This document shows positions 43,932 to 52,536 of a DNA stretch of 64,000 nucleotides, one piece after another. Made by a program: the position numbers and the translations under genes. The notes beneath the pieces are model-generated. The model worked only from the letters and a program-made list of their open reading frames with translations, was not told the DNA's origin and made no database searches. Position 1 is the stretch's first letter; every line of letters begins with the position of its first letter. Location of the stretch: positions 107,756 to 171,755 of the forward strand of contig CAJTDK010000009.1 of assembly GCA_910575105.1 (NCBI GenBank), in the 5' to 3' direction. Source of the stretch: Lachnospiraceae bacterium (GTDB lineage Bacteria > Bacillota > Clostridia > Lachnospirales > Lachnospiraceae).

Positions 43932-44693
43932 TTACTGATACATAAGTGTGCGGATGAGGAAGGGAAGCTGTTTTTCCCAGCTTGCTTCACAGTGGGTTCC
44001 CCCGGGGACGATACGGCTGGTCAGGCGGATCTGCTTTTCGGCCAGCAGGCTGGCTGTCCGCATAAAGCTCTGCCTTATGCCGGCATGAGAAGTAAACTCA
44101 TCCTCACCGTAATCCATATAGATGACCGTATCCTTCTTTACCGGAGAAGTCCTGATCAGCATCTCGATCTTATGCGGGTTCGTCCAGAGCGAGGGCGAGA
44201 GGACTCCTGCCCGTGAAAAAATGTGGTTATACTTAAGAACTGCATACAGGCTCATCAGCCCGCCCATAGAACTTCCTGCAATATAGGTGTGCTCCCTGTC
44301 TGCAAGAGTGCGGTATTTTTCGTCGATCTCCGGCTTGAGCGTATGTATGAACCACTCCATGGTGATCATGCCTTTTCCGGTGATGGTGCCGAACTGCGGG
44401 TCGGAAAAATCAAAAGGAGAATACTCCTTAAGCCTCCCGTGATCCGGACTGTGGTTGCACTCGATGGCAACGATAATAAGCGGTGTCTCTGTGTAAGACA
44501 TATATTCGTTCATCCCCCAGCTTTTCCCGTAGGTCGCGTGGGAATCAAAAAATACGTTGTGGCCGTCGAACATATAGAGGACCGGATACCTCTTTGACGC
44601 ATCATCCATATAGCTTTCCGGAAGATAGATGTAGGCCTTCCTGAGTCCCTGGCCTGTAAGCTTCGGAATAGTAATATCCCATGTATTTACCAT
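43932..44693 (-). CDS. Alpha/beta-hydrolase, predicted esterase (COG2819-like)
   Basis: The 253-residue protein has LYMFDGHNVFF near the N-terminus, the nucleophile elbow AGSSMGGLMSLY, and a late histidine in PGGTHCEASWEK, the pattern of the enterochelin-esterase/tributyrin-esterase-like group. The start at 44693 has GGGAGG about 11 bases and AAGGAT 3 bases upstream; earlier in-frame codons would lie in the AT-rich promoter region. It is the first gene of the leftward esterase-esterase-ATP-grasp group. Confidence 0.83.
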   Translation of the reverse strand: MVNTWDITIPKLTGQGLRKAYIYLPESYMDDASKRYPVLYMFDGHNVFFDSHATYGKSWGMNEYMSYTETPLIIVAIECNHSPDHGRLKEYSPFDFSDPQFGTITGKGMITMEWFIHTLKPEIDEKYRTLADREHTYIAGSSMGGLMSLYAVLKYNHIFSRAGVLSPSLWTNPHKIEMLIRTSPVKKDTVIYMDYGEDEFTSHAGIRQSFMRTASLLAEKQIRLTSRIVPGGTHCEASWEKQLPFLIRTLMYQ

Positions 44694-44877
44694 AATCCTT
44701 AACGCCTCCCTGATAATGTTTACGTAAAAAATATAGCACACCACGAGATAAATGGCAAGAAAATGGGTGCGGATGGTCCGGGCTGTATTAAAAAAATTAA
44801 GAATATTATAAGTTTTATCCGTTGTATTCACGAAAGGGATATTGTATAATAATCTGCGAGCAGGAGAGGAAGATGAT

Positions 44878-45801
44878 ATGAGGACACATATTACACCCAG
44901 AGAACGCCAGAGAATAAGGAACCGGAAAAGAAGGCAGCAGGTAAAAAGACAGCTTTATCTGTGCGGAGTGTTAGTCACTTTGCTGGTCGTCCTTGTGGCC
45001 ACATACAATTCAAAGGCCGCAGAGAAGAAGGCGGCTCTGGAGGCTGCGAAGAAGGAACAGAAGGAGCAGAGGGAACAGGTATCTGACGATGCGGCAAAGA
45101 AGATGGAAGAATCCGCCCTCGGCACGGTGGCAGATAACGAGACGCCGAAGCAGAGACTTAAGCGTGTAAGAGAACAGGCGAGGCAGTCGGGATATCCGGA
45201 GGATATTACCTCCCTTCTGAAAAAAAATAAAGAGACGGTCGACTTTGTCGAGCATTTTGCTGAGAATAAGAATACTGCGCCGGCCAGGACGGTGGCCGAC
45301 GATCTGAAAAAGGGAGAGATCCCGCAGTATCTCCAGTGGGATGAGCGCTGGGGACATGCGTCCTACGGCACGGGCTTTATCGCGAGCTGCGGCTGCGGGC
45401 CGACGGCGATGTCTATGGTGATCGCCGGGCTGACAGGGGATGCGACGGTGACGCCAGTGAAGGTAGCCAGATACAGCGAGAAGAACGGCTATATTGACGA
45501 GAATAACAATACCTACTGGGAGCTGATGAGCAAGGGCGGAGAGCACTGGGGAGTCAAGAGCTTTGGCGGGGATACTTCCGAGGATTTTATCGCGAAGGAG
45601 CTTAAGGCGGGGCATCCGATCATCTGCAGCGTAGGTCCGGGAGATTTTACGAAAAAAGGGCATTTTATCGTCCTGACGAAATATAAGAACGGGAAGGTGA
45701 AGGTGAACGACCCGTTCAGTCAGAAGAACAGTGATAAGCTGTGGAAGTATTCAAAGATTAAAGACCAGATCAAATCATTGTGGGTATATAAAACAGAGTA
45801 G
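44878..45801 (+). CDS. Membrane-anchored C39-like cysteine peptidase
   Basis: The 307-residue protein has a basic N-terminus, one membrane anchor (about 27-42), a charged alanine-rich coiled stretch (45-130) and a C39_2-type papain-like domain: Cys173 in SCGCGPTAMSM, His262 in KKGHFIVL and Asp278 in VNDPF. It should cleave peptides or act on the cell wall outside the membrane. The ATG at 44878 has AGGAGAGG upstream. It is divergent from the esterase cluster. Confidence 0.82.
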   Translation: MRTHITPRERQRIRNRKRRQQVKRQLYLCGVLVTLLVVLVATYNSKAAEKKAALEAAKKEQKEQREQVSDDAAKKMEESALGTVADNETPKQRLKRVREQARQSGYPEDITSLLKKNKETVDFVEHFAENKNTAPARTVADDLKKGEIPQYLQWDERWGHASYGTGFIASCGCGPTAMSMVIAGLTGDATVTPVKVARYSEKNGYIDENNNTYWELMSKGGEHWGVKSFGGDTSEDFIAKELKAGHPIICSVGPGDFTKKGHFIVLTKYKNGKVKVNDPFSQKNSDKLWKYSKIKDQIKSLWVYKTE

Positions 45802-45804
45802 ATT

Positions 45805-45868
45805 AATCAGGCTATCCAGCGGAGTATAGTGCTTTTTGGCACAGGATACTCCGCTGGATAGCCTGATT
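45805..45868. terminator. Long perfect inverted repeat after the C39-like gene
   Basis: The 23-base arms 45805-45827 (starting AATCAGGCTATCC) and 45846-45868 are exact reverse complements around an 18-base loop that itself can form GTGC/GCAC. It lies three bases after the stop codon. It has no good T-run but should be a strong transcription-end or protection structure. 45869-46046 holds an AT-rich promoter region and nothing else that I can name. Confidence 0.7.
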
Positions 45869-46046
45869 TGGTATTAGATCTGGTTTGTAAAGCAGCTTTT
45901 CAAGAGTTTAACTGTATAATTCCTGTGTTGTCATAAATTTTATTTATATCAAGTTACGTTTTCCATATTTCACTTCAATTCTGGAATCTAATATAATAAA
46001 AGAAAGTTATCTGAAAAATTTAACTATGAAAGGAAAGTGAAAAATT

Positions 46047-47444
46047 ATGGAAACTCAAAAGAAAAAGTTTAAAATGCCACACACTTATGTCATTCTGGTC
46101 ATTGTCATTTTGATTATGACCGCCTGTACGTATTTTATTCCTGCAGGCGAATATGATCGCGTAGAAGTAGACGGACGTACGGTTGTCGATGCTTCCTCTT
46201 ATCATTCTGTGGAAAACAGTCCTGTTGGTTTTTTTGAACTCTTTAAGTCAATTCCTGAAGGCTATAATGAGGCCTGTGCGATTATTTTCTTCATCTTCAT
46301 CATTGGCGGAAGCTTTCATATCGTGACATCTACGGGCGCCATCGAAAAAGGAATAGGACGGCTGGCAAAAGCCTCGCAGGGGCGTGAACGGCTGCTGATT
46401 CCTCTTATTACTTTTACTTTTTCTCTTGCAGGCGGAACTTTTGGTATGAGTGAAGAGGGCATTGTATTTGTGCCGATCGGTGTTGCGCTTGCACGGGCAG
46501 TTGGTTTTGATGCAATTGTTGGAATGGCCATTGTAGCGCTTGGGATCGGTGTAGGTTTTAGCTCGGGATTTATGAATCCCTTTACCGTTGGTGTCGCACA
46601 GGGAATCGCAGAGGTTCCGACCTTCTCAGGGATGTCCCTCCGCCTTGTTGTATGGGGAGTTATGCTGACCGTCACCATCTTTTATATCATGCGGTATGCA
46701 AAGAAAATAAAACAGAATCCGGAGCTGTCTATCGTCCGGGAACTGGAAGAGGAGGAAAAGGATTCTCATATCGATCTGGAGAATCTCGGACATCTGACTG
46801 TTCGGGACAAGCTGATTCTGCTGTCTCTCATGGGTACGATCATTATATTGATTTACGGTGTATTTAATTATGGGTGGTATTTAACGGAGCTTTGTGCATT
46901 ATTTATCATTCTTGGTATTCTGTCAGGCTTTATAGCCGGCTTTGGGCCAAGCCAGATTGCCCGCGAATTTGTTGCCGGCGCAAAAGATATGGTGTTCGGG
47001 GCATTGGTTGTAGGTATTGCAAGAACAATCCTTGTTGTCATGACAAACGGTATGATTATCGACAGCATCGTTCATGCGCTGGCTTCTTTCATCTCTATCC
47101 TGCCGCGAGGTATTGCTGCAGTGGCAATGATGTTTGTCCAGGCTGTCATTAACTTCTTTATCCCGTCCGGCTCCGGTCAGGCGGCAGCAACCATGCCGCT
47201 GATGACGCCGTTGTGTGATGTGATAGGCCTGACCCGCCAAACCGCAGTCCTTGCCTACCAGTTCGGGGACGGATTTACAAATTCCATCATCCCGACATCG
47301 GCGGTACTTATGGGCAATTTGTCCGTTGCAAAGATTTCCTATGATAAGTGGCTGAAGTTTATCGCTCCGCTTATGGGGATCTGGCTTGCGATATGCGCAG
47401 TATTTATGATGATCGCTACGATAATCAATTACGGTCCGTTCTAA
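46047..47444 (+). CDS. YfcC-family transporter
   Basis: The 465-residue protein has about twelve membrane segments with FKMPHTYVILVIVILIM, TYFIPAGEYDR, GGTFGMSEEG and QAVINFFIPSGSGQAAATMPLM, the pattern of the YfcC/DcuC-like family. These carry C4-dicarboxylates, amino acids or short peptides. AAAGGAAAGTG lies upstream. A LysR regulator and an M20 peptidase follow, which suggests uptake of a peptide-like or acylated amino-acid substrate that the peptidase splits. Confidence 0.88.
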   Translation: METQKKKFKMPHTYVILVIVILIMTACTYFIPAGEYDRVEVDGRTVVDASSYHSVENSPVGFFELFKSIPEGYNEACAIIFFIFIIGGSFHIVTSTGAIEKGIGRLAKASQGRERLLIPLITFTFSLAGGTFGMSEEGIVFVPIGVALARAVGFDAIVGMAIVALGIGVGFSSGFMNPFTVGVAQGIAEVPTFSGMSLRLVVWGVMLTVTIFYIMRYAKKIKQNPELSIVRELEEEEKDSHIDLENLGHLTVRDKLILLSLMGTIIILIYGVFNYGWYLTELCALFIILGILSGFIAGFGPSQIAREFVAGAKDMVFGALVVGIARTILVVMTNGMIIDSIVHALASFISILPRGIAAVAMMFVQAVINFFIPSGSGQAAATMPLMTPLCDVIGLTRQTAVLAYQFGDGFTNSIIPTSAVLMGNLSVAKISYDKWLKFIAPLMGIWLAICAVFMMIATIINYGPF

Positions 47445-47504
47445 ATACGGTGATTACTGGCCGCTGCTCACAGGGTGAACGGCGGGTGTCACAGGAGGAC
47501 GAGT

Positions 47505-48386
47505 TTACGACAGGATGACTTCAGGATGCTCTGCCAGATAATGATATAACTGGAAGGCGGCGGACGGGAGCCGCTTTCCTCTTTTCTTTCCGATTGCGAT
47601 ATCCAGTCTGACATAGGGAGTTACCGGAATCCGCTGTATATTTCCGACATGCATGAATACCTCTGGAAACTGCAGTGTTGATGCAAGGCCGGAACAGATA
47701 TACCGTTGGATCGTCAGAATCTGATTGGAATGCAAAATGTATTTCGGTGTGATATGATACTCATGAAAAATATCTTCAATAATTTTTCCGGGATAAAAAA
47801 GTATGATCCGTTCATTCTGCAGCTCTGGTATACCGATGCTTTTTCTGGATGCAAGCGGATGGTTCTTATTTGTCAGAAAATGAAGGCTGCTTTTCTTGAG
47901 AACCTTGTACTCGAGCCGGGGATAGAACTTGTCTTCTACCAAAAGAACGATCAGATCCAGCTCGTCATTATAAAGAGCGAATTCAGCTTCTTCGGAGGAC
48001 ATCTCGACAATCTCAAGTCCGATACCGAATTTTTGCGATGCAGCAATTTCCATTTGCGGATGGATCACTGTGCCGATTGCAGGCGGAACCCCGACGCGGA
48101 TCACCGCCCTGTGAAGCTCGCCCAGGTCGCGCATTTCATCGACTAACGACTCTAGTTCGGAAAGGATATCTGAAGATTTCTGAAAAAATAATACGCCCTC
48201 CTGGGTAAGGGAGACATTTTTGTTCGTACGTTTAAACAAACGGATTCCCAGTTCCCTTTCAAGCTCCCTTATCGCATGAGTAATTGCCGGCTGGGAAACA
48301 TGAAGGTGTTCTGCGGCTTTTGTGATATTATTATATTTGCAGACAGTTTTAAAATAATAAAGCTGATTTAATTTCATCGGGCGCAC
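47505..48386 (-). CDS. LysR-family transcriptional regulator
   Basis: The 293-residue protein has an N-terminal winged helix-turn-helix (NNITKAAEHLHVSQPAITHA, about residues 17-36) and a LysR substrate-binding domain. It is divergent from the M20 peptidase gene with only 48 bases between the start codons, and convergent with the YfcC gene. It most likely controls both in response to their substrate. Confidence 0.92.
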   Translation of the reverse strand: MRPMKLNQLYYFKTVCKYNNITKAAEHLHVSQPAITHAIRELERELGIRLFKRTNKNVSLTQEGVLFFQKSSDILSELESLVDEMRDLGELHRAVIRVGVPPAIGTVIHPQMEIAASQKFGIGLEIVEMSSEEAEFALYNDELDLIVLLVEDKFYPRLEYKVLKKSSLHFLTNKNHPLASRKSIGIPELQNERIILFYPGKIIEDIFHEYHITPKYILHSNQILTIQRYICSGLASTLQFPEVFMHVGNIQRIPVTPYVRLDIAIGKKRGKRLPSAAFQLYHYLAEHPEVILS

Positions 48387-48434
48387 CTCCCTACCAAAGT
48401 ATATAATAATTTTACCAAGAAAGGAAGAATAAAC

Positions 48435-49538
48435 ATGTGGGATTTGATTGGATTTCGCAATGAACTAAAAGAGCTGGTAAATATAGACAGCGACAGTACT
48501 GACCGGGCAGGAGTCGGTCAGATCGGTCAGATACTGGCCGGGAAATACAGGAATATAGGTTTGCATGTGGAAGCTTTTGACGATTATACTTGTATACAGG
48601 CTAAAAGTCATCCGGAGGCGGATTTTGATGTACTCCTGGTCGGCCATATGGATACGGTATTTCCAAAAGGGACAGTCCGGCAGCGGCCATACAGCGAGGA
48701 TGAAAAATATGCTTACGGCCCTGGTGTTGCCGATATGAAAGCCGGACTTGTCATGATCCTCCATCTTGTCAGAAAATTACGTGAGACAAATCCTTCTCTT
48801 CGTATCTGCATTGCGAATGACGGAGATGAAGAGACTGATTCTGTACTTTCTTACGAGTGGCTGAAAGAATTGTCCGGTCATGCGCAATATGCTTACGTCT
48901 TTGAGCCTGGCCGCACGGGCAACGGATTTATCAAGTCACGAAAGGGTTATGTTGGTATTGAGGCTGATTTTAGAGGTATTGCCGCTCACGCGGGAAATGC
49001 TCCGGAAAAAGGGGCAAGTGCGATTAAAGAAATGGCCCGTTGGATCATGGAACTTACCGCACTTCAGAATCTGGCGGCCGGTACGTCGGTCAATGCCGGT
49101 ATAGTAAACGGTGGTACTTCGCCTAATGTGATCGCCGATCATGCAAAGGCATACTTTGACGTCCGTGTACAGGAAATGTCAGAATTAAATCAGATAAAAG
49201 TAAAAGTGCAGGAACTGAAAAAGAATATCTCCGTTTTGGGTGTCACTGTGGATATCAAATATTCCGGGGAGATGTCTCCGATGTCTCCGTCGCAGGAAAC
49301 CCGGCAGATGATTGAACATATTACAAAAAAGGCAGAAGATCTGCGGATGGAAATCCACTGGCTTTCTGTTGGAGGCGTGTCGGATGCAAATCATCTCGCC
49401 GGATGGGGAGTTCCTGTTATATGCGGCTGCGGGCCCTGCGGCGGAAATCTGCATAATGATAAAGAATATTTAGAACTATATTCTCTTGAAAGCCGGCTGG
49501 AGCTGATGTATCAGGTATTGGCAGATATGCCTTTTTAA
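48435..49538 (+). CDS. M20-family metallopeptidase (carboxypeptidase G2-like)
   Basis: The 367-residue protein has the two-zinc site of M20: His71 and Asp73 in VGHMDT, Asp100 in GVADMKAG, the Glu pair 132-133 in GDEET, and the dimerisation domain starting near residue 170 (GIAAHAGNAPEKGASAI). Such enzymes split peptides or remove acyl groups from amino acids, in the case of CPG2 taking off C-terminal glutamate. AAAGGAAG precedes the start. It forms a group with the YfcC transporter and LysR regulator. Confidence 0.9.
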   Translation: MWDLIGFRNELKELVNIDSDSTDRAGVGQIGQILAGKYRNIGLHVEAFDDYTCIQAKSHPEADFDVLLVGHMDTVFPKGTVRQRPYSEDEKYAYGPGVADMKAGLVMILHLVRKLRETNPSLRICIANDGDEETDSVLSYEWLKELSGHAQYAYVFEPGRTGNGFIKSRKGYVGIEADFRGIAAHAGNAPEKGASAIKEMARWIMELTALQNLAAGTSVNAGIVNGGTSPNVIADHAKAYFDVRVQEMSELNQIKVKVQELKKNISVLGVTVDIKYSGEMSPMSPSQETRQMIEHITKKAEDLRMEIHWLSVGGVSDANHLAGWGVPVICGCGPCGGNLHNDKEYLELYSLESRLELMYQVLADMPF

Positions 49539-49596
49539 GATGCACAGAAAGATACGGTCAGTGTCTTCAGTGAAAATAAGGTATGACCGCTTATGT

Positions 49597-49644
49597 ACAG
49601 ACTGTAAACAATTCGCGGGCAGAAATTTTTACAGTCTGTTTTTT
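49597..49644. terminator. Rho-independent terminator after the M20 gene
   Basis: ACAGACTGTAAA (49597-49608) pairs perfectly with TTTACAGTCTGT (49628-49639), followed by a run of Ts. It also lies at the end of the convergent gene at 49643. Confidence 0.88.
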
Positions 49645-50122
49645 AGAACGCTTCAAAATCAATCTCCTGCTTCAGGAAAAATCCCTTCGCATAACCGTCC
49701 CAAAGATTTTCCAGGGTCTTATCCATGGTGAAGATGCTGAGTGACGTCCCCGTCACGCACGTAAGGTTCGTCCCGTCGTATTTGAAATTCAGGTAAAGTC
49801 CCTGTATATCTGCCGGGGTGACAGCAAGTCCCTGCCCGTCGAGGAAATCCGCAAAGCGCTCCCGGGGAAGGGACAGGATGAACCGGAAGCTTAAGGGAGT
49901 GCGTTTCCCGCGGATCAGGTTAAAGCAGAATTCCCTCAGATCACCCCAGGTAGAATAGTCTTTCGGCGGGGCTTCTTCAAAAAAATTTTTCTGGATGAGT
50001 CCGTCTATGCGGAATGTATTGTATGTAGTGATCTCCCCTTCGATGAGAGAGAAGGAATCAAAGGTGGGCTTTAAGAGAAGATGCTGCATACAGCCTTTCG
50101 TTTTTAAATGCAATATGATCAT
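49643..50122 (-). CDS. DUF5721-like protein
   Basis: The 159-residue soluble protein shows FDSFSLIEGEITTYNTFRIDG, the block KRTPLSFRFIL, and LYLNFKYDGTNLTCVTGTSL, which I associate with a Lachnospiraceae family of unknown function (DUF5721). The ATG at 50122 has GGGAGA upstream. The function is unknown. Confidence 0.7.
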   Translation of the reverse strand: MIILHLKTKGCMQHLLLKPTFDSFSLIEGEITTYNTFRIDGLIQKNFFEEAPPKDYSTWGDLREFCFNLIRGKRTPLSFRFILSLPRERFADFLDGQGLAVTPADIQGLYLNFKYDGTNLTCVTGTSLSIFTMDKTLENLWDGYAKGFFLKQEIDFEAF

Positions 50123-50229
50123 AGTGAAATCTCCCTTTATCATTTTCTCACGGCTTGTGCAGTAAATGCACGAACCTGTGTGAACGGTAACAACATTATA
50201 ACAGTCTTGTAATAAGAATGCATCATAAT

Positions 50230-50258
50230 TTGACTTTTACTGGAAGAAACAGTACAAT
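50230..50258 (+). promoter_or_regulatory. Sigma-A promoter of the O-acylation-like cassette
   Basis: TTGACT (50230-50235), 17 bases, TACAAT (50253-50258), 33 bases before the start codon. The three genes that follow are closely packed and appear to share it. Confidence 0.65.
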
Positions 50259-50291
50259 ACTCTATATAATCAGAGGTTGGAGTCAAAAAAT

Positions 50292-51122
50292 ATGGCGCAG
50301 AAACAGCGGACAAAGAATAAAAGTAAAAAGAGCAGGAAAAAGACAAGAGATCAAAGACAGCACAGCGAGGACAAGGTACTCAGGCTGGCGATCATCTTAG
50401 TCGTCCTTCTTTTCCTTGCGGGGGCGGCGGTCGTCGGGGTTAGGTATATGAATCCCCGGCCGGACATCACCGAAGGGATGAAGAAGCTGGACGAGTTTAA
50501 CCGGGTGAAGGCCAGTGAGGTAGAGCAGGAGGTTGCCGAGCTGGAACAGGCAGAGGCGGAGGAGCTTGAGAAGAGGAGCAAGCGGCCCAACAGCGAGAAG
50601 TTTCAAAACACCCTGATCATAGGAGATTTTACCGCGCAGGGAGTCTATGAACAGGAGATTCTGGGCGAATCCTTTGTCCTTGCCCGGGAATCGGCCTGTG
50701 TCCATGACCCGGACGGTACGGGGCTTACAGAGAAGCTTGACGAGGCGGCAAAAAAGAATCCCCAGGTGGTATTCCTGCTTTTGGGTGTGAATGACGCGGC
50801 TCTTGACAGTGGGAGCGCATCCGTATTTGAGGAGGATTACCAGGCATTTTTAAACCAGGTGAAAGAAAAGCTTCCGGACACAAGGATCTACGTGAACAGT
50901 ATCCTTCCTGTCCAGCAGAAAGCTATCGATGAGACAGAAGGGCTCCGCGATATTCCGGAGTATAATGAGAGGCTTTCGAAGGTCTGCAAGGAGGCCGGGG
51001 CGGTGTATGTGGACAACAGCGACCTGGTGACAGAGGAGTGCTATAAGGATGACGGAAAACGGATGAGACAGCGATACTATACTGCGTGGATCAAACGTGC
51101 AGTAGAGGTGGCTGAGCTTTAG
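50292..51122 (+). CDS. SGNH-like membrane-anchored protein lacking the usual Ser and His
   Basis: The 276-residue protein has a very basic N-terminus, a membrane segment (about 30-51), a charged coil (60-98) and an SGNH-like domain from about 105. The block I motif reads IIGDFTAQG (Phe113 where Ser is expected), the GxND block is intact (GVND, Asn167), and the final D-G-x-H site reads DDGKRM (Arg257 in place of His). So it keeps the fold but not the catalytic pair. It is the first of three linked genes with an MBOAT and an AlgX/DHHW-like protein. The ATG at 50292 is preferred over a TTG at 50277. Confidence 0.75.
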   Translation: MAQKQRTKNKSKKSRKKTRDQRQHSEDKVLRLAIILVVLLFLAGAAVVGVRYMNPRPDITEGMKKLDEFNRVKASEVEQEVAELEQAEAEELEKRSKRPNSEKFQNTLIIGDFTAQGVYEQEILGESFVLARESACVHDPDGTGLTEKLDEAAKKNPQVVFLLLGVNDAALDSGSASVFEEDYQAFLNQVKEKLPDTRIYVNSILPVQQKAIDETEGLRDIPEYNERLSKVCKEAGAVYVDNSDLVTEECYKDDGKRMRQRYYTAWIKRAVEVAEL

Positions 51123-51134
51123 GGAGCAGAGATT

Positions 51135-52526
51135 ATGACATTTGACAGCACGATATTTTTATTCGTATTTTTACCGGTTTCATTCATACTGTACTATAGT
51201 ACGCCAGCGAAGTTTAAGGCTTTGACGCTGGTTGTTGTCAGCGTGCTTTTTTATGCGTGGGGAGGTCTTGTGCACATCCTGATCCTGCTGGCGTCTGTCT
51301 TGTGGAACTATGGAGGCGGGATATTGATGGAGAGGCAGCTTAAGCATCCGAAACGTGTCAGGAATACGATGATGCTGGTGGCGGCGGTGGATATCCTTCT
51401 TTTTGCCGCCTGCAGATATACGGGGCAGATTCTTGGAATGGCCGGGAGCAGTCTTGCAGACAGCCGCTATTTTCTTGCGCCTTTGGGCATATCCTTTTTC
51501 ATGCTTCAGAATATTTCTTATATTATCGACATTTATCGGGGGGATATAATGCCTCAGAAGGATATCGTGAAATTTTCTGCGATGATTGTGATGTATCCGA
51601 AGATAACTGCCGGGCCGCTTGTTGCCGGCGGCGAGTTCGAAAAGCAGTTTGAGAAGCCGAAGCTTTCCCTGGGGCGGTGTTCGGACGGGCTCCTTCTCTT
51701 TATCCGGGGACTTTCAAAAAAGGTGATTCTGGGCAATGCGCTGGGGATGCTTTTTGACACGGTCATGGCGCTGCCTGACAGCCGGATGTCGGTGGCGGGC
51801 GCGTGGCTTGGCTGCTTTGCCTTTGCCCTGCGGATCTACTTTACCTTCGGGGGATACTGCGATATGGCGGCGGGGCTTTCGAGGATGCTTGGCTTCGAGC
51901 TGCCGGATAATGTGAATTATCCGATCCTGTCAACGGGGATCATGGATTTCTGGAGCAGATGGATGTCCACGCTGTGGAAATGGTTCTGCTCCTACGTCTA
52001 CCTTCCGCTATGCGGGGGCAATCCAGGCGGCGGAGCAGGATTTCTGAGCCTGCTTCTGTCCTGGCTCGTAATCGGGCTGTGGCACGGGCTTAAGGGGACG
52101 TTTATCATCTGGGGGATCTACTTTGCGGTGCTTTTGTATCTGGAGGGCTTTGTGCTCGGGGAGAAGGTGGCAGCGCTGCCGAAGGGTATCCGCTGGCTTT
52201 TTACGATGGTGCTTTTGCTTATTAGCTGGGTATTCTTTTTCAGCCCGTCTGTGGGGGAGGCATTCTCCTATCTTCGCTTTATGATCGCGGGGGGAGGGGC
52301 AGGCTTCATGGACGCGGGGGCGGCTGCACTCATGGCGGATTACGGTGCGCTGCTGATCACGGCGGTCCTTTTTTCGACGCCGTTTGTCTCTCAGGCCTAT
52401 GAGTGGCTGATCCACGGGGGAAGACGGTGGCAGACCGCGCTCAACTGCGTGGTGTACGGTGTGCTGCTTATCCTGTGTATCGCCGGGATCGTCTCAGGGT
52501 ACGGAAGCGCAAACTTATATTTTTAG
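51135..52526 (+). CDS. MBOAT-family O-acyltransferase
   Basis: The 463-residue protein has about eleven membrane segments and the DltB/AlgI pattern: APLGISFFMLQNISYIID, YPKITAGPLV, FTFGGYCDMAAGLSRMLGF and the active-site His317 in GLWHGLKGTFIIWG. The second conserved histidine of the family (DFWRRWH) is replaced: DFWSRWM, Met277. AlgI/DltB-type proteins pass acyl groups across the membrane to partner proteins. It starts 12 bases after the SGNH-like gene and ends 10 bases before the AlgX-like gene. Confidence 0.88.
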   Translation: MTFDSTIFLFVFLPVSFILYYSTPAKFKALTLVVVSVLFYAWGGLVHILILLASVLWNYGGGILMERQLKHPKRVRNTMMLVAAVDILLFAACRYTGQILGMAGSSLADSRYFLAPLGISFFMLQNISYIIDIYRGDIMPQKDIVKFSAMIVMYPKITAGPLVAGGEFEKQFEKPKLSLGRCSDGLLLFIRGLSKKVILGNALGMLFDTVMALPDSRMSVAGAWLGCFAFALRIYFTFGGYCDMAAGLSRMLGFELPDNVNYPILSTGIMDFWSRWMSTLWKWFCSYVYLPLCGGNPGGGAGFLSLLLSWLVIGLWHGLKGTFIIWGIYFAVLLYLEGFVLGEKVAALPKGIRWLFTMVLLLISWVFFFSPSVGEAFSYLRFMIAGGGAGFMDAGAAALMADYGALLITAVLFSTPFVSQAYEWLIHGGRRWQTALNCVVYGVLLILCIAGIVSGYGSANLYF

Positions 52527-52536
52527 GAGCTTGTTT

